Shown in pieces: positions 33,780 through 41,052 of a stretch of DNA of 64,000 bases; within the stretch, counting starts at the first letter, position 1, and each line of letters begins with the position of its first letter. Source of the stretch: an uncultured Alphaproteobacteria bacterium (lineage in GTDB: Bacteria; Pseudomonadota; Alphaproteobacteria; CAAHEQ01; UBA3637). Under the pieces are notes generated by a model. The model searched no databases and was not told the DNA's origin. It worked only from the letters and a program-made list of their open reading frames with translations. The translations under genes were made by a program, and so were the position numbers. The stretch spans positions 1 to 64,000 of the forward strand of contig CAKQGY010000006.1 in NCBI GenBank assembly GCA_934234055.1. Reading direction: 5' to 3'.

Positions 33780-33950
33780 ATGACAATTACTTGGTATCAC
33801 GAAACAAAAAAAGCGCTAGATTTTGATGCTCGTATTGCTATTTGCGATGAAGATGGCACTTGGGCATATATGAGCGAAATTGAAGCCGTAGAAGAAGAAA
33901 ACAAAAAATTAAAAGCAGAAATACAAAAAATAAAAGAGGCTTACAAATGA
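33780..33950 (+). CDS. Small protein with C-terminal coiled coil
   Basis: 56 aa from ATG 33780 behind GAAAGGAG. N-terminal segment MTITWYHETKKALDFDARIA, then a charged coiled coil rich in Glu and Lys. Its stop overlaps the start of the next gene (ATGA). Typical of phage or island accessory genes; function unknown. Confidence 0.65.
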   Translation: MTITWYHETKKALDFDARIAICDEDGTWAYMSEIEAVEEENKKLKAEIQKIKEAYK

Positions 33951-34207
33951 ATACAGTTAAAGTTTATATGGTGCGAAAACCTTCGGATTTTGAAGAAGTA
34001 AAAAACTTATGCAAAAAGTACGCACATGAGGCCGAAGAGGTCTTGATTGAAGAAACTGTTAATCTACCACAGGTTTGGTATGAGGCTCTCTGCCAACGTC
34101 CTCTGGACAACTACATCTTTTTATCCAGCAAAGGCGGTTATGATGATTTTGGCCATCGGGTTTACCTATCGCGAAACCCAAGAAGCCAAGAATTTAAACC
34201 TGCATGA
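33947..34207 (+). CDS. Truncated copy of the 36160-type small protein
   Basis: 86 aa. Residues 1-66 (MNTVKVYMVRKPSDFEEVKN ... LDNYIFLSSKGGY) are close to the 108-aa gene at 36160. After residue ~66 the similarity stops abruptly and the frame runs into DNA encoding a recombinase tail in another frame. So the gene is a chimera made by deletion or recombination; the last 20 residues are probably junk. Overlaps the preceding stop by 4 nt. Confidence 0.6.
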   Translation: MNTVKVYMVRKPSDFEEVKNLCKKYAHEAEEVLIEETVNLPQVWYEALCQRPLDNYIFLSSKGGYDDFGHRVYLSRNPRSQEFKPA

Positions 34208-34397
34208 ACTGGCCGAAGTATATCATCAGGATCCGGCCTATATCGGGGCGCAAATTCGGCTCACTTTTTTGGCCCCGGGTATTATTATTTTACGGGGAAC
34301 TCAGCCCAAAACAATGACCGCCAAAGAATTGCTCAGAGCCTCTATCCCGGCCAGTTGGCCCGAACAAAGAAAATTGTTCGGTTTTCCAAAAATTTAG
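34134..34397 (+). pseudogene. C-terminal remnant of a large serine recombinase
   Basis: Frame starting near 34134 reads MMILAIGFTYRETQEAKN then QIRLTFLAPGIIILRGTQP and a final ASWPEQRKLFGF. The end (LAPdI..aIL.G.QP .. lt...Ll ... lP..W.eQR.llGF) is the typical tail of site-specific serine recombinases in alphaproteobacterial phages. The catalytic and DNA-binding domains are missing and it has no start of its own. Direct evidence that the island was once mobile. Confidence 0.68.
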
Positions 34398-34406
34398 GAA
34401 GTTTTT

Positions 34407-35147
34407 ATGAAAAAAGTGATACGTCCGACATCTCTCTCTTTCTCGTTTCAGGACGCAATTCCGTCCGGCAATGGTTATATTATGTTGGATCGTGAGTTCA
34501 CCAATTGGCCTCTGTTTTATGATGATGCGGTTTGGAAACTGTTTACATATCTTTTAATGCGGGCAAATTATACAATCCGCCAGTGGGGAACAAGAGAGGT
34601 TCAAAAAGGGGAACTGATTACCAGCTATCAGCATTTGGCGGATGCCCTTCATAAATCCCGAGATGAAGTCAAGCGCCTGTTGAAGAAATTAAAAGACATT
34701 CATGAAGTAGAGACAATGCGCGTTGGCAACGCCCTACTTTTAAAGATGCCAAACTACTTGAAATATATGGGCTTGATGGAAAAGAAAAAAGGAAAGTCCG
34801 CCCGACCATCGCCCGAAGAAAATCCTGCCTCAGCCGCCGATGAGTCCATAAATAAAGAAAGTAAAGAAAGGAATAATGTTATAAGGAAAGAAAATTTATA
34901 CATGCCTCAACATTTTTCAAATAATTCAAACGGTGGGTTGCACTCAATCGGCAGTGTATTTGCTCGGCAGATAAAGTCTGTGATGCCCTACCATTTTGAC
35001 CAACTTCCCCCGGATGAGGATGAAGTGAGACGATATGTGACAGAAAAAGAACTGACCGTAGACTTGGACCGGTTCTTTGACCATTACTACTCTACCGGCT
35101 GGCATTTTGCTTTGTGTAAAATTAGCAACGACGGTGAATGGTTATAA
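34407..35147 (+). CDS. Phage-type replication initiation / replisome organiser-like protein
   Basis: 246 aa; AGGAAG before ATG 34407. Residues ~25-115 (GYIMLDREFTNWPLFYDDAV, TSYQHLADALHKSRDEVKRL) form a winged-helix replication-initiator-like domain. A Pro/Ser/Lys linker follows, and the C-terminal segment (PDEDEVRRYVTEKELTVDLD..FFDHYYSTGWHF) is typical of phage replication proteins. It stops without the usual final Trp-containing tail, so it may be clipped. It follows the recombinase remnant by 9 nt. Confidence 0.65.
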   Translation: MKKVIRPTSLSFSFQDAIPSGNGYIMLDREFTNWPLFYDDAVWKLFTYLLMRANYTIRQWGTREVQKGELITSYQHLADALHKSRDEVKRLLKKLKDIHEVETMRVGNALLLKMPNYLKYMGLMEKKKGKSARPSPEENPASAADESINKESKERNNVIRKENLYMPQHFSNNSNGGLHSIGSVFARQIKSVMPYHFDQLPPDEDEVRRYVTEKELTVDLDRFFDHYYSTGWHFALCKISNDGEWL

Positions 35148-35153
35148 CACATA

Positions 35154-35182
35154 TTGTATTTTCCAGTTGTCTATGTTAAAAT
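35154..35182 (+). promoter_or_regulatory. Promoter of the 227-aa island gene
   Basis: TTGTAT (35154-35159), 17-nt spacer, TAAAAT (35177-35182). Confidence 0.5.
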
Positions 35183-35205
35183 ATGGTGTACAAGTGGGGT
35201 TTTCT

Positions 35206-35889
35206 ATGAACAACGATACATTGGCTTTTTGGGAAAATGGCGCTACTTTTGAATTGGCAGATGCGTTATTTAAAGTTTCATTCATTTTAAATAATCAACT
35301 TTTAGATAGGAAAAATCATCCGGAACTTGCTAAAAAATTTTTTGAAGAGATTGCTCCTGCTACATTTCTAGCAGAACAGTTGGGAGCAGTGAATATACTC
35401 TACACAAATGATAAAATTACTCATAACTCTTTTGATGCAATTATATCATACAGTAATGGTATAAAACAAAAAATAGAATGTACTTGTGCAATAGATGGTG
35501 CTCAAGATGCTTTACTAGATGAATATTTAGATGAATTTCATATAGTTTCATTAAATCTTCCAATCAAATTTGAAGGAACAAAAAGACATCGTATTTTATA
35601 TAAACAGCCAGAACAAATGTTTTTTAAGCCTGTAGAAGAAGGATGGAACAAAGTTTGTCAACTAATAAATAAAGCCATAAATAAAAAAGTATCCCTCAAT
35701 AAAACAGATTACAAAAATGCCACATTACTTGTCATTGTGGATACGTCAGGAACCTATGTATCGAAATTAAATCAATATCTAATTGAATATTATACTAAAA
35801 ACACTATAAAAAAAGGGCCATTTAAGGAAATATTTCTCATTTCTAGAAATCCACTGGATTATAAAAATATGTTTATTAAATTATCGTAG
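35206..35889 (+). CDS. Unknown island protein
   Basis: 227 aa from ATG 35206 (the promoter at 35154-35182 argues against the longer frame). Very AT-rich codons, unlike the genes on either side. Contains SFDAIISYSNGIKQKIECTC and TDYKNATLLVIVDTSGTYV, an alternating alpha/beta pattern with a conserved-looking D..I..E.T segment that could be a nuclease-like core (weak). No membrane helix. Single gene inserted between two phage-like modules, as defence or toxin cargo often is. Not recognised. Confidence 0.55.
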   Translation: MNNDTLAFWENGATFELADALFKVSFILNNQLLDRKNHPELAKKFFEEIAPATFLAEQLGAVNILYTNDKITHNSFDAIISYSNGIKQKIECTCAIDGAQDALLDEYLDEFHIVSLNLPIKFEGTKRHRILYKQPEQMFFKPVEEGWNKVCQLINKAINKKVSLNKTDYKNATLLVIVDTSGTYVSKLNQYLIEYYTKNTIKKGPFKEIFLISRNPLDYKNMFIKLS

Positions 35890-36159
35890 GCATGGGTCCT
35901 TCCTGGCGAATTTTCATATACGGGGTCGCAAGCCGCAGTATTTTTTTAGCGAAGCAGAAAAAATCGGGCTGGTCGGGTACATCTCAAACCCCAATAAATA
36001 CAAGGGTTATAATAGGGTCCGATTTTTCCTGGCTGGTCACTGGTCACTTCTGGCTGGTCCCCCCCCTCAAAATAATGCATATTTCTTGCAAATTAATGCA
36101 GAAATAACTGGATAATTTTTCAAAAAAGAGCGTTCATTGTGATGCGAAAGGAGATTATC
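35890..36159 (+). other. Gene-free stretch with degenerate repeats
   Basis: No supported gene. Short CTGGCTGGTC-type copies recur near 36029-36060, followed by an 8-C tract. The last ~45 nt (TTCATTGTGATGCGAAAGGAG type) resemble the region before 33780, showing that the two small-gene modules were duplicated with their leaders. Confidence 0.5.
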
Positions 36160-36486
36160 ATGAAAACAGTTAAAACTTATATGGTCAGAAAGCCCGCAGA
36201 TATTGAAGAAGTTCAAAACCTCACTCAACAATATGCCCATCAGGCGGAAGAAGTGGTGATAGCCGAAACAGTTCACTTGTCACCCGTTTGGTATCAGGCT
36301 GTCTGCCAACGCCCCTTAGATAACTACATCTTTTTATCCGGTAAAGGCGGATACAACGAAGACAATCAGCGTCAGGTGATCGCCTTAAAATGCGATGGCC
36401 AGCCGACACTCTACGCCGACCCGTCCGGCTCAAGCTACTGCCGCTACTTGGAGATCGAAGTCAAAGAAGGAGAGCAACATGTATAA
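36160..36486 (+). CDS. Small island protein, intact copy
   Basis: 108 aa from ATG 36160 behind GAAAGGAG; the longer frame from 36139 lacks a ribosome site. Begins MKTVKTYMVRKPADIEEVQN; the middle holds VWYQAVCQRPLDNYIFLSGK, shared with the truncated gene at 33947. No known family. Overlaps the next gene by 8 nt, forming an operon of three. Confidence 0.65.
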   Translation: MKTVKTYMVRKPADIEEVQNLTQQYAHQAEEVVIAETVHLSPVWYQAVCQRPLDNYIFLSGKGGYNEDNQRQVIALKCDGQPTLYADPSGSSYCRYLEIEVKEGEQHV

Positions 36487-36850
36487 AGAAGTGCCAGAAG
36501 ATTTAAAGAATAAAATTAAGGTGGTGGCTGATGCAATGAATAAGCACAACTGTGTGGTTCATACCATGCTTCTTGCCGCAGGGAAAAACAATTATGGTTA
36601 TAAACCCCAGCTCGGCCCGAAGAAAAGGAAATACTGTAAAATACCTAAGGAGCGTCTGAAAGAATGCGGACAGATATTTCGTGAAGCCAACAAATCTCTC
36701 AAGGAAGAAGGTATTGAACTTCTCATCTGTTTGATGTCCTCAAAAGAAGATGGAGTCATGATTTTTGTCAGCGAAGAGGCAGCCAAGCGCCGTCTTGACA
36801 TATTTAGAGAACTTGAAAAAATGGAGAAGCGTCATGCCAAAATATCCTGA
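36479..36850 (+). CDS. Small basic island protein
   Basis: 123 aa from ATG 36479 (GGAGAG upstream). Lys-rich, helical, with CKIPKERLKECGQIFREANK and a C-terminal coiled region. Overlaps genes on both sides. No recognised family. Confidence 0.55.
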   Translation: MYKEVPEDLKNKIKVVADAMNKHNCVVHTMLLAAGKNNYGYKPQLGPKKRKYCKIPKERLKECGQIFREANKSLKEEGIELLICLMSSKEDGVMIFVSEEAAKRRLDIFRELEKMEKRHAKIS

Positions 36851-37031
36851 GATTACGGTCAAGCTGACCAGTGAAAATGGAAATGCCTTTAATATCCTAG
36901 GTATCTGTTTACGGGCCATGCGCCGAGCCGGTCTGAGCCAAGAAGAACGCGATGTTTTTTACGCCGAGACCACCTCCAGCAATTACGCCCACTTATTGGC
37001 TACCTGTATAGAATGGTTTGAGGTTGAATGA
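36834..37031 (+). CDS. Small island protein
   Basis: 65 aa from ATG 36834, overlapping the previous gene by 17 nt (GGAGAAG ribosome site). Segment EITVKLTSENGNAFNILGIC, then AMRRAGLSQEERDVFYAE. This type of short protein is frequent in phage and integrative-element gene strings (recollection); function unknown. Confidence 0.6.
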   Translation: MPKYPEITVKLTSENGNAFNILGICLRAMRRAGLSQEERDVFYAETTSSNYAHLLATCIEWFEVE

Positions 37032-37040
37032 GAATAATAC

Positions 37041-37064
37041 AAAAAAGGGCGGAATAATCCGCCC
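37041..37064 (-). terminator. Terminator of the 37069-37359 gene
   Basis: Minus strand GGGCGGA-ttat-TCCGCCC followed by six T. Confidence 0.85.
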
Positions 37065-37068
37065 AATC

Positions 37069-37359
37069 TTATTGCTTAGTATAATATGTTATCTTATATG
37101 CATAGACATACGTAGGATGATTTCCTCCTCCTACATCACCTTTAAAATGGTATTCATTTAAAAGGTAAGCTTCTGTATCTCTTGCATCAGTTTCATTAGA
37201 AGCATCTCGATAAATCCAACCACCATGCTCTTTATCGACACAGTGATCATCAAACGACCGATTTGTTGGATTTGTTGCAATTCCAACATACCAGTTTGAT
37301 TTATTATCGGAATCAACATGATTAACGATATCATTTACAATTTTATGATTAACAGCCAT
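37069..37359 (-). CDS. GIY-YIG-like small protein
   Basis: 96 aa from ATG 37359 (AGGAGA upstream). WYVGIATNPTNRSFDDH, then ARDTEAYLLNEYHFKGDVGG and YVYAYKI resemble the Y..GI...P..R...H ... E frame of GIY-YIG-type nuclease domains found in phage genes. The first motif is YVG rather than YIG, and the catalytic Arg/Glu assignment is tentative. Monocistronic. Confidence 0.5.
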   Translation of the reverse strand: MAVNHKIVNDIVNHVDSDNKSNWYVGIATNPTNRSFDDHCVDKEHGGWIYRDASNETDARDTEAYLLNEYHFKGDVGGGNHPTYVYAYKITYYTKQ

Positions 37360-37395
37360 AATTTCTCCTTTCTTGGCTTTGTTATTAAATTTTGT

Positions 37396-37423
37396 TTGAC
37401 AAACCAATAAAAATGAGTATTAT
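37396..37423 (+). promoter_or_regulatory. Promoter before the structured RNA
   Basis: TTGACA (37396-37401), 16-nt spacer, TATTAT (37418-37423). Confidence 0.6.
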
Positions 37424-37429
37424 TAGGAC

Positions 37430-37540
37430 TGTGAATGCTGATAAAGTCATTCTCTTGGCTTATCGGTTTATGAGCTTGGAATTTTTCAGGCTCATTTCTT
37501 GTATACACCAAAACGAATAAGTTGCCAAGAAGTTTTTTCT
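37430..37540 (+). ncRNA. Structured RNA with intrinsic terminator, upstream of the restriction operon
   Basis: CTTGGC (37454-37459) pairs with GCCAAG (37524-37529), extended by TTATCG (37460-37465) against CGAATAA (37514-37520). An inner hairpin ATGAGC/GCTCAT (37470-37475 with 37490-37495) follows. Six T come after the closing stem. It has its own promoter and ends before the promoter of the next gene. No known family recognised. Confidence 0.55.
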
Positions 37541-37560
37541 ATCTGGAACAAAATTTTGTA

Positions 37561-37589
37561 TTGACATCCTGATTTCTTTCTGATATAAT
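37561..37589 (+). promoter_or_regulatory. Promoter of the type I restriction-modification operon
   Basis: TTGACA (37561-37566), 17-nt spacer, TATAAT (37584-37589): full consensus. Confidence 0.9.
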
Positions 37590-37619
37590 GGCTTCAAAAT
37601 TGAACAATAGGAGCCTTAT

Positions 37620-38207
37620 GTGACTAAATTATCAGAGATTAGTTGTGTAAAAATTGGTTACAACTTTAGAAGGGATAGAGATAATAAAGATACCCCCTTA
37701 TCATCTGATCATCTGTCAGAAGAAGTGTCTATTGTCCAATCTCGTGATGTGGTCTCGTTCTGTCATTATTCCTTCCCCTGCTTACAAAAAACTCAAGTAC
37801 CGGATATTAAAGATAAGTATTACCTGTCCATGAACGAGATACTTCTTTCTAATAAGGGGGATTTCCAAGCCTTTGTTTGGAAAGGGCAGGCCAAAATTAT
37901 GGCTTCAAGTGCATTCTATCGAATCACAATTTGCGATAAAAATTTCTTGCCGGAATATGTAGCTTTATATTTAAACTCTGTACCTGGAAAAGCTCAGCTT
38001 TGTTTAAGACAAAATACCGTACGAATAAGCACAATAACAATTTCGGACGTCAAGAATATCGATATCCCCCTTATTCCAATGGAAAAACAAAGAAAATTAG
38101 TTGAGCTCTTTTTGCTTTATGAAAAAGAATCTAGTATAATGGAAAAAATAGCGCAGAATCGCAAAAAACTTATAAACTCAATCCTAAGTCAAACAATAAA
38201 GGAGTAA
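37620..38207 (+). CDS. Half-size type I specificity subunit
   Basis: 195 aa. GTG start at 37620 with AGGAG 6 nt before it; the ATG two bases earlier is followed directly by a stop. One target-recognition-like domain (residues ~1-150; DKYYLSMNEILLSNKGDF, RISTITISDVKNIDIPLIP), then a single helical spacer (MEKQRKLVELFLLYEKES). A normal HsdS has two such halves. It may pair as a dimer, compete with the full HsdS, or bind another site. Precedes hsdM by 4 nt. Confidence 0.75.
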   Translation: MTKLSEISCVKIGYNFRRDRDNKDTPLSSDHLSEEVSIVQSRDVVSFCHYSFPCLQKTQVPDIKDKYYLSMNEILLSNKGDFQAFVWKGQAKIMASSAFYRITICDKNFLPEYVALYLNSVPGKAQLCLRQNTVRISTITISDVKNIDIPLIPMEKQRKLVELFLLYEKESSIMEKIAQNRKKLINSILSQTIKE

Positions 38208-38211
38208 AAAA

Positions 38212-39714
38212 ATGGCCAAAATTACACAAGATGAATTAAATAAACTGTTATGGAGCGCGGCTGATTCCGCCCGCGGAGTAGTTGACGGAGGCGTATTCAA
38301 GGACTACATTTTAGCCTTTTTATTCTTCAAGTATATAAGCGATATCAAGCAAGCCGAAGTTGAAAAATTAAAAGAACGCTACGGAGATGATAAAGAGCGT
38401 ATTGCACTTCGTCTTAGAAACGCACGCTTTATTTTACCAGAAGGTGCGAGCTTTTATGATATCTATGCCCATCAAAATGCTGATAATATCGGCGAAATTA
38501 TCAATAAGGCATTTAGAAAAATAGAAGATTCTAATACTGTACTTTTAAAAGGTATATTTACCGTAGATTTTAATGCAGAATCAATTCTCGGTCAAACAAG
38601 CCAACGCAATAAGATGATACGGGATATGATTACGGATTTTAATAAAGTGAATTTGGCTGAGGTTGAAGGTGACTTACTAGGTAATGCATATATGTACCTA
38701 ATTGAGCGGTTTGGTTCTGATGCAGGCAAGAAAGCTGGAGAGTTTTACACGCCCAAAGTTCTATCATCATTGCTTGCTAAATTAGCGATGCCCAAGCCCG
38801 GAGACAGAATTTGTGATCCAGCTTGCGGTTCCGGCGGCCTTTTGTTGTTAGCCGGTGAAGAAGTGCAAAAGCAAGGTTCCAACAACTATGCTCTTTATGG
38901 TCAAGAAAAAACGGGTGCAACTTATAACTTAGCTCGTATGAATATGTTTTTGCATGGTCAAGATTCTGCTCGTATCGAATGGGGAGATACCTTAAACAAT
39001 CCGATGTTGGTCGAAAATGACCATTTAATGCAATTTGATATTATTGTCGCCAATCCTCCATTTTCTCTCGATAAATGGGGTGAAAAACATTTGGAAAATG
39101 ACATTTATCATCGTTTTGATCGTGGTATGCCACCAGCTAGTAAAGGTGATTATGCTTTTATTTCTCACATGGTCGCAACAGCAAAACCAAAATCAGGACG
39201 TGTGGCGGTTATTGTCCCACATGGTGTTTTATTCCGCGGGAGTTCAGAAGGGAAAATCCGTCAAGCCTTTATTGAAGAAAACATCCTTGATGCCGTTATC
39301 GGATTACCCGCGAACTTATTTTTAAATGTGGGTATTCCTGTCGCCTTTTTGATTTTTGATAAAAGCCGGGAACAAGGCGGGGCTAATGAAAATCGAAAAG
39401 ATGTCCTGTTTATAGATGCCAGTAAAGAATTTGTTCCTGGTAAAAAGCAAAATAGCCTTTCAGAGAAGCATATCGCTAAGATCGTGGATACTTATAAGAA
39501 TCGTCGCGAGATTGAAAAGTATTCGCATATTGCCACCTTTGATGAGATTAAAGAAAATGATTTCAACCTCAACATTCCACGCTATGTTGACACCTTTGAA
39601 GAAGAGGAAGAAATTGATTTGGCAAAAGTTAAAGCAGATATTGCCAAAGCTGAGTCCGAATTAGCCGAAGTTCAGGAAAAAATGAAAAAGTATTTGGACG
39701 AATTAGGAGTATAA
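38212..39714 (+). CDS. hsdM: Type I restriction-modification DNA methyltransferase subunit
   Basis: 500 aa; AAAGGAG before ATG. Helical N-terminal domain (DELNKLLWSAADSARGVVDG), GEFYTPKVLSSLLAKL, SAM motif I DPACGSGGLLL and catalytic motif IV NPPFS, as in N6-adenine methylases. Ends in a Glu/Lys coiled coil. With HsdS it methylates host sites; with HsdR it forms the nuclease complex. Confidence 0.97.
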   Translation: MAKITQDELNKLLWSAADSARGVVDGGVFKDYILAFLFFKYISDIKQAEVEKLKERYGDDKERIALRLRNARFILPEGASFYDIYAHQNADNIGEIINKAFRKIEDSNTVLLKGIFTVDFNAESILGQTSQRNKMIRDMITDFNKVNLAEVEGDLLGNAYMYLIERFGSDAGKKAGEFYTPKVLSSLLAKLAMPKPGDRICDPACGSGGLLLLAGEEVQKQGSNNYALYGQEKTGATYNLARMNMFLHGQDSARIEWGDTLNNPMLVENDHLMQFDIIVANPPFSLDKWGEKHLENDIYHRFDRGMPPASKGDYAFISHMVATAKPKSGRVAVIVPHGVLFRGSSEGKIRQAFIEENILDAVIGLPANLFLNVGIPVAFLIFDKSREQGGANENRKDVLFIDASKEFVPGKKQNSLSEKHIAKIVDTYKNRREIEKYSHIATFDEIKENDFNLNIPRYVDTFEEEEEIDLAKVKADIAKAESELAEVQEKMKKYLDELGV

Positions 39715-39715
39715 A

Positions 39716-39793
39716 ATGAACAAAATATCTAACTTTGATCGTGAAATTGAACAGTTGAAAAAGAAATTGGAGAAAAAAAATGACAATATATAA
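39716..39793 (+). CDS. Possible 25-residue coiled-coil peptide
   Basis: ATG 39716 behind GGAG, 1 nt after hsdM. MNKISNFDREIEQLKKKLEK and a short tail, with heptad-like Leu and Ile. It overlaps the next gene by 14 nt, so it may only serve translational coupling. Confidence 0.35.
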   Translation: MNKISNFDREIEQLKKKLEKKNDNI

Positions 39794-40082
39794 AATTACA
39801 CCACGAATAAACTCTTTTTTTGATATGGGAGCAATTGGAAAATGCGCTGCTTTGTATGTTAAAGCCGAATGTGAGTATGATGCAAGAGAGTTTGCTTTAC
39901 TCAGTAAGCAGGCATCAACGGTTCAAGATGTAATACCAAATCAGCCTCCCTTGATGTTTGAAGATATGTTTAATGAAGAGAACGCCGACTGTATTGAGCT
40001 AACTCGAGAGGAAAGTCAAAGTATGACTGAGGATATTGAATTAGGTGTCAATTTGGTAAAAGTTGAACTAGAAGGGAAATAA
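39780..40082 (+). CDS. Unknown small acidic protein in the restriction operon
   Basis: 100 aa from ATG 39780. Acidic C-terminal half (FEDMFNEENADCIELTREES). No membrane helix or known motif. Lies between hsdM and hsdS, with tight spacing to both neighbours (1 nt to the next gene). Confidence 0.6.
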   Translation: MTIYKITPRINSFFDMGAIGKCAALYVKAECEYDAREFALLSKQASTVQDVIPNQPPLMFEDMFNEENADCIELTREESQSMTEDIELGVNLVKVELEGK

Positions 40083-40083
40083 T

Positions 40084-40542
40084 ATGCTACAGTTTTTACA
40101 ACAAAATGCTGAATGGATGTGTGCTATTGCAATTGTGATTTTTACAATTGTTCAATGCTGGATTAGTCATGCTCAATATCGACAGGAATTAAGATTTAGA
40201 AGATTAGATCTAGCTAATGAATTAGATAAAACATTCGCTCATTTTGTTTATAAAAAGGAAGATTGTGTAAAGCGGATAGATTGGCTTATGGAGAATCAAG
40301 TAAATTTTATGTTTCTTTTAAAGAAAAAAGATCAAAAACTTTATTGGCAATTGTATGAGTATGTGAGCTCTTTACAATCCCCAAAAGACCCAAATTATTG
40401 GGAAAAAATGGAATACCGCGATAAATACTATAATTATCTGATACGATTAGACTCAGCATTAGCATCTGCAAAGTATGGTTTCTATCGATACAAGGATCAA
40501 TCAAAGAAATATAAAAATTACGCTATAAAAAAGGATCTCTAA
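40084..40542 (+). CDS. Membrane-anchored protein in the restriction operon
   Basis: 152 aa. N-terminal transmembrane helix (WMCAIAIVIFTIVQCWISH), then a basic helical cytoplasmic domain (YRQELRFRRLDLANELDKTF, many Tyr and Lys). GAAGGGAA ribosome site. Directly abuts the next gene, which is also a membrane protein, so they probably form a pair. Not recognised. Confidence 0.65.
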   Translation: MLQFLQQNAEWMCAIAIVIFTIVQCWISHAQYRQELRFRRLDLANELDKTFAHFVYKKEDCVKRIDWLMENQVNFMFLLKKKDQKLYWQLYEYVSSLQSPKDPNYWEKMEYRDKYYNYLIRLDSALASAKYGFYRYKDQSKKYKNYAIKKDL

Positions 40543-41052
40543 ATGGAGAATTTAATTAAAATTTTAGAATTGTTAAATAAACCCTTACACTTTTTTGTAA
40601 TTGGGGTATTTCTTACACTTTGGGGAATTTGGGGACAGCATTCTTTAGATTATATTTGTTTTGGCATATTATTAATTTTAATTGCATGTTGTTCTTTTGT
40701 TGATAAAAAAATAAAAAACTATCAGTTAAAAAAGGAAGCTAGGATTCAAGAAAAGAATGAAGAAGAAAGACAGAAGAATTTTCGTGAAGGCATTGTTCGA
40801 GCATATGAAAATATGCCAAAAGATGATCGTGGAATAATCGATGAATGTTTAGATAACAATTACCCAATATTCAAAGATTATTATTCAATGAACAAAAGCG
40901 CGGTCATTTCCCTTTGTTCTCAAGGATGGGGTAAGAGTAGTGATTTTTACTCTGTTTTCACGATGAATACTAAACATTTTAACATCTTATTGGCTTATAA
41001 AAAAGAAATGGCCTGCAAACAAAAGAGAAATAAACGCCATGTCAAGAAATAA
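40543..41052 (+). CDS. Membrane protein with cytoplasmic domain in the restriction operon
   Basis: 169 aa. Two closely spaced transmembrane segments (PLHFFVIGVFLTLWGIW and YICFGILLILIACCSFV), a Lys/Glu coiled coil (KEARIQEKNEEERQKNFREG), then a globular tail with DRGIIDECLDNNYPIF. That tail resembles super-infection-exclusion-like (SieB-type) phage proteins in layout only. Overlaps hsdS by 14 nt. Confidence 0.62.
   Translation: MENLIKILELLNKPLHFFVIGVFLTLWGIWGQHSLDYICFGILLILIACCSFVDKKIKNYQLKKEARIQEKNEEERQKNFREGIVRAYENMPKDDRGIIDECLDNNYPIFKDYYSMNKSAVISLCSQGWGKSSDFYSVFTMNTKHFNILLAYKKEMACKQKRNKRHVKK

Noticed and set aside
39716..39793. Firm annotation of the 25-codon frame after hsdM as a protein
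   Set aside because: The ribosome site is good but the frame is very short and overlaps the next gene; kept only as a low-confidence feature.
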